In this document: positions 1-4,783 of the stretch, piece by piece | How the letters are laid out: each line of letters opens with the position of its first letter | How positions within the stretch are numbered: the first letter of the stretch is position 1 | Assembly (NCBI GenBank): GCA_015069065.1 | Contig: SVJI01000078.1 | Location: 1 to 6,906, forward strand | Origin: Oscillospiraceae bacterium | GTDB taxonomy: Bacteria; Bacillota; Clostridia; UMGS1883 | DNA length: 6,906 bases | Reading direction: 5' to 3' | Notes under the pieces: model-generated | Databases searched by the model: none | Told to the model about the DNA's origin: nothing | The model's input: only the letters and a program-made list of their open reading frames with translations | Translations under genes and position numbers: made by a program

Positions 1-416
1 GTAAGATTCTGGAATGTAATAAGCTCCGCATTTTCGCCTGCCTGCGCGTCTGCTGCAGTGCGGCGGATATTTGCCTTAACCCTTGCCAGAAGCTCGCGCA
101 CGGAAAAAGGCTTTGTAATGTAGTCATCAGCACCCAGTTCAAGACCGAGTACCTTATCCACCTCTTCATCGCGTGCAGTAAGCATGATGATGGGCGTGGA
201 CTGCTTTTCACGGACTTTCTTACAAACCTCAAAACCATCCATTTTCGGGAGCATTACGTCGAGCAATATAAGGTCGGGCTTCTCACTCAGCGCGAGTCTG
301 TAGCCCTCCTCACCGTCAAACGCGGCAAGAACTCTGTAGCCTGATTTAGTAAGATTAAACTTTAATATTTCAACAATCGGAGCCTCATCCTCAATGACAA
401 GAATAAGCTTATCCAT
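1..416 (-). CDS. OmpR/PhoB-family response regulator, N-terminal receiver domain (3' end beyond window)
   Basis: This is the N-terminal 138 residues of a two-component response regulator; the rest lies beyond the left edge. The translation begins MDKLILVIEDEAPIVEIL and is a complete CheY-like receiver domain. The acidic pocket is E9/D10, the phospho-acceptor is D53 (in LLLDVMLPKMDG), the switch threonine is T80 (in MLTARD) and the conserved lysine is K102 (in DDYITKPF). The end of the receiver, EL(L)ARVKANIRR, followed by a polar linker is typical of OmpR/PhoB/WalR-type regulators. A winged-helix DNA-binding domain is therefore expected, but it is not visible. The start ATG has GGAGG (425-429) eight bases upstream and a good promoter at 449-477, giving a very short leader. 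A partner histidine kinase would normally follow downstream, outside the window. The family call is firm; the regulon (phosphate, cell wall or other) cannot be told from the receiver. Confidence 0.93.
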   Translation of the reverse strand, partial: MDKLILVIEDEAPIVEILKFNLTKSGYRVLAAFDGEEGYRLALSEKPDLILLDVMLPKMDGFEVCKKVREKQSTPIIMLTARDEEVDKVLGLELGADDYITKPFSVRELLARVKANIRRTAADAQAGENAELITFQNL

Positions 417-448
417 ATTGCATACCTCCATTTCTATACCTATATTAT

Positions 449-477
449 ATTTTATAATATTTTACCTGCTATGTCAA
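449..477 (-). promoter_or_regulatory. Sigma-A-type promoter of the response regulator gene
   Basis: Read on the minus strand, a perfect -35 box TTGACA (477-472) is followed after exactly 17 bases by TAAAAT (454-449), one mismatch from the -10 consensus. The region is A/T rich. Transcription would start near 442, only about 25 bases before the start codon and about 13 bases before the GGAGG at 425-429, so there is no room for a leader regulator. Its -35 box lies only 9 bases from the -35 box of the divergent ileS promoter. The call rests on consensus and spacing only. Confidence 0.8.
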
Positions 478-486
478 TAAAAATAG

Positions 487-515
487 TTGACATTTCCCCC
501 CATAGATATTATAAT
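487..515 (+). promoter_or_regulatory. Consensus sigma-A promoter driving the T-box leader and ileS
   Basis: TTGACA (487-492) and TATAAT (510-515) are both perfect consensus hexamers with the ideal 17-base spacer. The predicted transcription start is around 522-523, about 13 bases before the first paired base of T-box Stem I (536). A full-strength promoter fits a gene controlled mainly downstream, by transcription attenuation. It stands back to back with the response regulator promoter at 449-477. Confidence 0.9.
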
Positions 516-535
516 AAATAGGAACTACATACAAA

Positions 536-753
536 GGCTGTGACGAAGACAGTAACAGTTATCAAACCGCAAAGCGAGTCGGGGACGGTGTAAGCCCGAT
601 GCTCAGTAGATTACTGCGAATATCACTTCCGAGCCGCACGGCTGAAACCTAAGTAAGCTGTGACGGGCAATCCCTCCGTTAAAGGGATGCATATGATGGT
701 ATGCTGATTAGGTGGTGCGATTTAACTTCGTCCTAATTGGACGGAGTTTTTCT
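536..753 (+). promoter_or_regulatory. T-box leader (isoleucine-specific tRNA-sensing riboswitch) upstream of ileS
   Basis: All canonical T-box parts can be paired by hand. Stem I spans 536-635: base GGCT 536-539/AGCC 632-635, then GAAG 545-548/CTTC 626-629. Its loop-E motif is AGTA (551-554) opposite GAA (618-620). The upper stem pairs CAGT 556-559/ACTG 613-616, and the distal stem pairs GAG and TCGGG (576-583) with CCCGA and CTC (595-604), with GGTG at 587-590. The specifier codon after GAA is read as ATC (622-624, isoleucine) followed by A. Stem II pairs 637-643/656-662 with one G-U. The IIA/B pseudoknot crosses ACGG 663-666/CCGT 676-679 with TCCC 671-674/GGGA 684-687. Stem III is GCATA 689-693/TATGC 700-704. 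The antiterminator pairs ATTAGG 707-712/CCTAAT 732-737 and GCGA 717-720/TCGT 728-731, exposing TGGT (713-716) for the tRNA ACCA end. Uncharged tRNA-Ile should stabilise this form over the terminator. The bulge is oddly short (see findings). Confidence 0.95.
724..753 (+). terminator. T-box intrinsic terminator (attenuator) before ileS
   Basis: A 10-bp stem pairs 724-733 with 739-748, with one U-G pair (728/744) and the loop TAATT, followed by a T-rich tract continuing to 753. Its 5' arm includes bases 728-733, which the antiterminator uses for its 3' strand, so the two structures exclude each other. This is the default OFF state when tRNA-Ile is charged. Confidence 0.9.
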
Positions 754-802
754 GTTTTGTAAGTAATTTTTTATTTATATACTTTTTAATGGAGGAAGAG
801 CA

Positions 803-3800
803 ATGTATAACAAGGTTGACACTACACTCAATTTTGTGGAGAGAGAAAAGAAAATCGGCAAGTTCTGGCGCGAAAACAACATCTTTGAAAAAAGTATTGA
901 AAACCGCGCACAGTGCGAGAGCTATACTTTCTACGACGGACCTCCCACGGCTAACGGTAAGCCGCATATCGGTCACGTTCTTACCCGCGTAATCAAGGAT
1001 ATGATTCCGAGATACCGCACTATGAAAGGGTATAAGGTTACACGAAAGGCTGGCTGGGATACACACGGACTTCCTGTTGAACTGGAGGTTGAGAAGCTCC
1101 TCGGTCTTGACGGAAAGGAGCAGATTGAACAGTACGGACTTGAGCCGTTTATTGCCAAGTGTAAGGAAAGCGTATGGAAATACAAGGGTATGTGGGAGGA
1201 TTTCTCACAGACAGTGGGCTTCTGGGCTGATATGGATGACCCGTATGTAACATACGAAAATGACTTTATCGAATCTGAGTGGTGGGCACTTAAGCAGATT
1301 TGGGACAAAGGACTTTTGTACAAGGGATTTAAGATTGTACCCTACTGCCCCCGCTGCGGAACACCTCTGTCCTCACACGAGGTTGCACAGGGGTATAAGG
1401 CCGTTAAGGAACGCAGTGCAGTAGTTCGTTTCAAGGTTGTGGGTGAGGACGCTTACTTCCTCGCATGGACAACTACTCCATGGACACTTCCCTCAAATGT
1501 TGCGCTCTGTGTAAACCCTGACGATACCTATTGTAAGGTTAAGGCTGCTGACGGATATACTTACTATATGGCAGAGGCACTTTTGGATAAGGTTCTGGGC
1601 AGACTTGCAACTGAAGAAAAGCCTGCTTACGAAATCATTGAAACCTATAAGGGTACAGACCTTGAGCATAAGGAATACGAGCCTCTTTTTGACTGTGTAA
1701 AGCCTATCTGCGAAAAGCAGAAGAAAAAGGGACACTTTGTAACCTGTGATTCCTACGTTACCATGTCTGACGGTACAGGTATAGTTCATATTGCACCTGC
1801 TTTCGGTGAGGATGATGCACAGGTCGGCAGAAAGTATGACCTTCCGTTTGTTCAGCTTGTTGACGCGGCAGGTAATATGTCGGAGGAAACACCCTTTGCA
1901 GGCCTTTTTGTAAAGGATGCCGACCCCAAGGTTTTAGTTGACCTTGACAGCCGCGGACTCCTTTTCGATGCACCTAAGTTTGAGCATGACTATCCTTTCT
2001 GCTGGAGATGTGACACACCGCTTATCTATTATGCGAGAGAGTCATGGTTTATCAAGATGACAGAGGTTCGCGAGGACCTTATCCGTAATAACGAAACTAT
2101 TAACTGGATTCCTGAAACAATCGGTAAGGGCCGCTTTGGCGACTGGCTGAAAAACGTTCAGGATTGGGGCGTAAGCCGTGACCGTTATTGGGGAACACCG
2201 CTTAATATCTGGATTTGTGAATGTGGACATCAGCACTCAATAGGTTCTATCGAGGAGCTTCGCTCTATGAGTGACAACTGCCCCGAGGAGATTGAGCTTC
2301 ACCGCCCATATATCGATGCAGTTACGATTAAGTGCCCCGAGTGCGGAAAGGAAATGCACCGTACAAAAGAGGTTATCGACTGTTGGTTTGACTCCGGTGC
2401 AATGCCCTTTGCACAGTGGCACTACCCCTTTGAAAATAAAGAAATTTTCGAGGAGAATTTCCCTGCAAACTTTATCAGCGAGGCTGTTGACCAGACACGC
2501 GGATGGTTCTACTCACTGCTTGCAATTTCAACATTGATTTTCAATAAAGCACCCTACAAAAACGTAATCGTTCTGGGTCATGTTCAGGACGAAAATGGTC
2601 AGAAGATGAGTAAATCAAAGGGCAATGCAGTTGACCCCTTTGACGCACTGGAAAAGCACGGCGCAGACGCTATCCGCTGGTACTTCTATGTTAACAGCGC
2701 TCCGTGGCTTCCCAACCGTTTCCATGACGGTGCGGTAAGCGAGGGACAGCGTAAGTTTATGGGTACACTGTGGAACACATACGCATTCTTCGTTCTTTAT
2801 GCAAATATTGACGAGTTTGATGCTACTAAGTACACACTGGACTATGACAAGCTTTCCGTTATGGATAAGTGGCTCATTTCAAAGCTTAACACACTTATTA
2901 AAACAGTTGACAATTACCTTGCAGATTACAAGATTACGGAAAGTGCCCGCGTTATTCAGGAGTTTACCGACGAGTTGAGTAACTGGTATGTACGCCGCAG
3001 CCGTGAGCGCTTCTGGGGTAAGGAAATGACTCAGGATAAGATTAACGCATATATGACACTTTATACTGCACTTGTTACTCTTGCCAAGGTTACTGCCCCC
3101 ATGATTCCTTTCATGGCAGAGGAAATTTACAGAAACCTTGTTTGCAGTATCGACAGCGCGGCACCTATCAGCGTGCATCTGTGTGACTATCCTGTGTATG
3201 ACGAAAGTAAGATTGACGCAAACCTTGAAAAAGCGATGGAGGAGGTTCTTGACATCGTTGTTCTGGGCAGAGCAGCGAGAAATGCTTCAGGAATTAAAAA
3301 CCGTCAGCCTATCGGTAAGATGTATGTAAAGGCGGACAGCTCACTTGATAGCTTCTATACTGAAATCATTGCAGACGAGCTTAATGTAAAAGAGGTAGAA
3401 TTTACAGATAATGTACGTGAATGTACGACCTATAGCTTTAAGCCGCAGCTTAAGACCGTAGGACCGAAATACGGCAAGTTCCTTGGCGGCATAAAGGACT
3501 ACCTGGCGCAGATTGACGGTAATAAGGCTATGGATGAGCTTGAAACCACAGGCGCAATTAAGTTTGAAGTAAACGGTGAAACAATCTCCCTTGAAAAGGA
3601 AGATTTGCTTATCGAAGCAGCACAGGTTGAGGGCTTTGCATCAGAGAGCGATTTCGGAATTACAGTTGTTCTTGATACACGTCTTTCAGATGAGCTTATT
3701 GAGGAGGGCTTTGTCCGCGAAATTATCAGTAAGCTGCAGACCATGCGTAAGGACAGTGGATTTGAGGTTATGGACAATATCCATGTCTATGCTTGCGGTA

Positions 3801-3952
3801 ACGAAAAAATTGCCGCTATCATGGAAAGAAACGCTGAAGAAATCAAGGGTGACGTTCTTGCTCTTTCAATCAGTTTTGATAAGAACTGTGACAATTCAAA
3901 GGAATGGAATATTAACGGAGAGAAAGTATATCTCGGTGTAGAAAAAGCATAA
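803..3952 (+). CDS. ileS: Isoleucyl-tRNA synthetase, type 2 (IleRS2)
   Basis: This cytoplasmic class I synthetase joins isoleucine to tRNA-Ile using ATP and edits valine mischarging. The 1049 residues show the HIGH motif at 55-58 (PHIGHVL), the KMSKS motif at 601-605 and GWDTHGLPVE at 84-93. The editing (CP1) insertion lies at about 185-400, with TTTPWTLPSN (223-232) and GTGIVHIAPAFGEDD (324-338), whose acidic end anchors the substrate amino group. Cysteine pairs at 182/185 and 400/403 look like one zinc site; 472/474 and 511/514 look like a second. The anticodon-binding helical domain starts near 685 (DKWLISKLN, YVRRSRERFW), and the junction RNASGIKNRQP (826-836) leads to the long C-terminal region. 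Its length (E. coli type 1 is 938) and HIGH-region sequence place it with type 2, eukaryote-like enzymes, several of which resist mupirocin. The start is set by GGAGG (791-795), 7 bases upstream; the ATG at 789 is out of frame. It is regulated by the T-box leader and looks monocistronic, ending at a strong hairpin. Confidence 0.98.
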   Translation: MYNKVDTTLNFVEREKKIGKFWRENNIFEKSIENRAQCESYTFYDGPPTANGKPHIGHVLTRVIKDMIPRYRTMKGYKVTRKAGWDTHGLPVELEVEKLLGLDGKEQIEQYGLEPFIAKCKESVWKYKGMWEDFSQTVGFWADMDDPYVTYENDFIESEWWALKQIWDKGLLYKGFKIVPYCPRCGTPLSSHEVAQGYKAVKERSAVVRFKVVGEDAYFLAWTTTPWTLPSNVALCVNPDDTYCKVKAADGYTYYMAEALLDKVLGRLATEEKPAYEIIETYKGTDLEHKEYEPLFDCVKPICEKQKKKGHFVTCDSYVTMSDGTGIVHIAPAFGEDDAQVGRKYDLPFVQLVDAAGNMSEETPFAGLFVKDADPKVLVDLDSRGLLFDAPKFEHDYPFCWRCDTPLIYYARESWFIKMTEVREDLIRNNETINWIPETIGKGRFGDWLKNVQDWGVSRDRYWGTPLNIWICECGHQHSIGSIEELRSMSDNCPEEIELHRPYIDAVTIKCPECGKEMHRTKEVIDCWFDSGAMPFAQWHYPFENKEIFEENFPANFISEAVDQTRGWFYSLLAISTLIFNKAPYKNVIVLGHVQDENGQKMSKSKGNAVDPFDALEKHGADAIRWYFYVNSAPWLPNRFHDGAVSEGQRKFMGTLWNTYAFFVLYANIDEFDATKYTLDYDKLSVMDKWLISKLNTLIKTVDNYLADYKITESARVIQEFTDELSNWYVRRSRERFWGKEMTQDKINAYMTLYTALVTLAKVTAPMIPFMAEEIYRNLVCSIDSAAPISVHLCDYPVYDESKIDANLEKAMEEVLDIVVLGRAARNASGIKNRQPIGKMYVKADSSLDSFYTEIIADELNVKEVEFTDNVRECTTYSFKPQLKTVGPKYGKFLGGIKDYLAQIDGNKAMDELETTGAIKFEVNGETISLEKEDLLIEAAQVEGFASESDFGITVVLDTRLSDELIEEGFVREIISKLQTMRKDSGFEVMDNIHVYACGNEKIAAIMERNAEEIKGDVLALSISFDKNCDNSKEWNINGEKVYLGVEKA

Positions 3953-3991
3953 AACAAAGGCGGGTTGCAGTACTGCAACCCGCTTTGTTTT
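3951..3991 (+). terminator. Intrinsic terminator of ileS, symmetric enough to act on both strands
   Basis: This long hairpin overlaps the last bases of the ileS stop codon. The left arm 3951-3970 pairs with 3973-3991 over 19 positions, with a single bulged G (3959 or 3960). The GC-rich core is GCGGGTTGCAG/CTGCAACCCGC, flanked by AAAACAAA and TTTGTTTT. The innermost bases (GTAC) must form the loop. The T-rich 3' flank serves ileS. Because the 5' flank is A-rich, the minus strand reads as hairpin plus T tract too, so it could also stop read-through from pflA. Confidence 0.9.
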
Positions 3992-3996
3992 ATGCA

Positions 3997-4042
3997 AAAA
4001 GGGGATGTTTAAAAAGTCCAGACTTTTTAAACATCCCCTTTT
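3997..4042 (-). terminator. 22-bp perfect inverted repeat; probable pflA terminator (bidirectional)
   Basis: Arms 3997-4018 and 4021-4042 are perfectly complementary over 22 bp around a central CA, from AAAAGGGGATGTTT inward to AAAAAGTC. The right arm ends at 4042, directly against the pflA stop codon (4043-4045 on the minus strand). Reading the minus strand, the hairpin ends in CCCC followed by five T (4000-3996), which is a usable terminator for pflBA. The plus strand has CCCC then TTTT, so it can act in that direction as well. The core is A/T rich, unlike the GC-rich hairpin next to it, and the perfect symmetry also allows it to be a copy of a dispersed palindromic repeat. Terminator function is likely; a repeat origin is only a possibility. 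Confidence 0.8.
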
Positions 4043-4783
4043 CTACTTTATACCCAGTATTTCTTTTGTCCTTTTAATATCCTCTGCCGTCGGGGTGGGA
4101 ACATCCTCCAGTTTGTATTTTATACCGAGTTTTTCCCACTTAAAAAGTCCCAGTGTGTGGTAGGGGAGAATCTCCACTTTTTCAACCGTTTTAAGCGACT
4201 GTATAAAATCGCGTAATCTGCCCAAACTTTCCTCATTGTCTGTAACCGTGGGAACAAGCACATGCCTTATCCACATGGGAATATTTTTGTCGGATAAATA
4301 CTGCGCCATTTGTATTATATTGGAGTTATCAAACCCTGTCAGATTTTTGTGCTTTTCACTGTCAAACTCCTTTAAATCAAGAAGTACAAGGTCAGTATAT
4401 TTAAGGAGTTCATCAAATTTTTTCAGAAATTCCTTATCCGTGGAAAATGGCTGCCCCGATGTGTCTATCGCAGTATGAACGTTATGCTCCTTAAGCAACT
4501 TAAAAAACTCCGTCACAAATTCAATTTGCAGCAAAGGCTCTCCGCCGCTTACCGTAACGCCACCATTTTTCAGGTCTTTTCCCCAGTAGGTACGGTATTT
4601 CCATGCTTTTTCAAATAACTCCTGCGGTGTATAAGACTCTCCGTCCTTTGACCATGTTTCGGGATTGTGGCAATATTTACAGCGCATATTGCACCCCTGC
4701 ATAAATGCGACAAACCTTACTCCCGGTCCGTCGACAGAGCCGAAGCTTTCTATGGAGTGGATAATTCCTTTATATCTGTCCAT
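4043..4783 (-). CDS. pflA: Pyruvate formate-lyase activating enzyme (radical SAM glycyl-radical activase)
   Basis: PflA reductively cleaves S-adenosylmethionine at a [4Fe-4S] cluster and abstracts hydrogen from the catalytic glycine of PflB, making the active glycyl radical. The 246-residue product is the same length as E. coli PflA. The cluster motif CX3CX2C is C31, C35 and C38 (GCNMRCKYCHNPETW). The SAM-binding GGEP motif is at 80-83 (GGVTVSGGEPLLQ), DTSG and LLDLK follow in the expected order, and HSIESFGSVDGPGVRF near the N terminus is a family hallmark. There is no extra ferredoxin-like cysteine cluster, so it is the short PflA type rather than the longer activases of glycyl-radical dehydratases. 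Its ATG lies inside the last codons of pflB (14-base overlap). No clear ribosome binding site sits at normal distance, with the nearest AGGAG about 25 bases away, so translation is probably coupled to pflB. It is cotranscribed from a promoter outside the window. Confidence 0.97.
   Translation of the reverse strand: MDRYKGIIHSIESFGSVDGPGVRFVAFMQGCNMRCKYCHNPETWSKDGESYTPQELFEKAWKYRTYWGKDLKNGGVTVSGGEPLLQIEFVTEFFKLLKEHNVHTAIDTSGQPFSTDKEFLKKFDELLKYTDLVLLDLKEFDSEKHKNLTGFDNSNIIQMAQYLSDKNIPMWIRHVLVPTVTDNEESLGRLRDFIQSLKTVEKVEILPYHTLGLFKWEKLGIKYKLEDVPTPTAEDIKRTKEILGIK

Noticed and set aside
621..623. TAT (tyrosine) as the T-box specifier codon instead of ATC
   Set aside because: It overlaps the ATC by two bases, but the downstream gene is ileS and the ATC followed by A sits at the expected place after the GAA loop-E motif.
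789..805. ATG at 789 as an alternative ileS start
   Set aside because: It is 14 bases upstream and out of frame with ileS, and it overlaps the GGAGG that serves the ATG at 803. Its frame closes after 67 codons.
722..1066. 114-codon minus-strand frame spanning the T-box terminator and the start of ileS
   Set aside because: It overlaps the attenuator and the conserved HIGH region of ileS, with no promoter or ribosome binding site of its own and no similarity recognised.
3576..3941. 121-codon plus-strand frame inside the 3' part of ileS
   Set aside because: It lies in a different frame within the ileS C-terminal domain, without start signals; a shadow frame.
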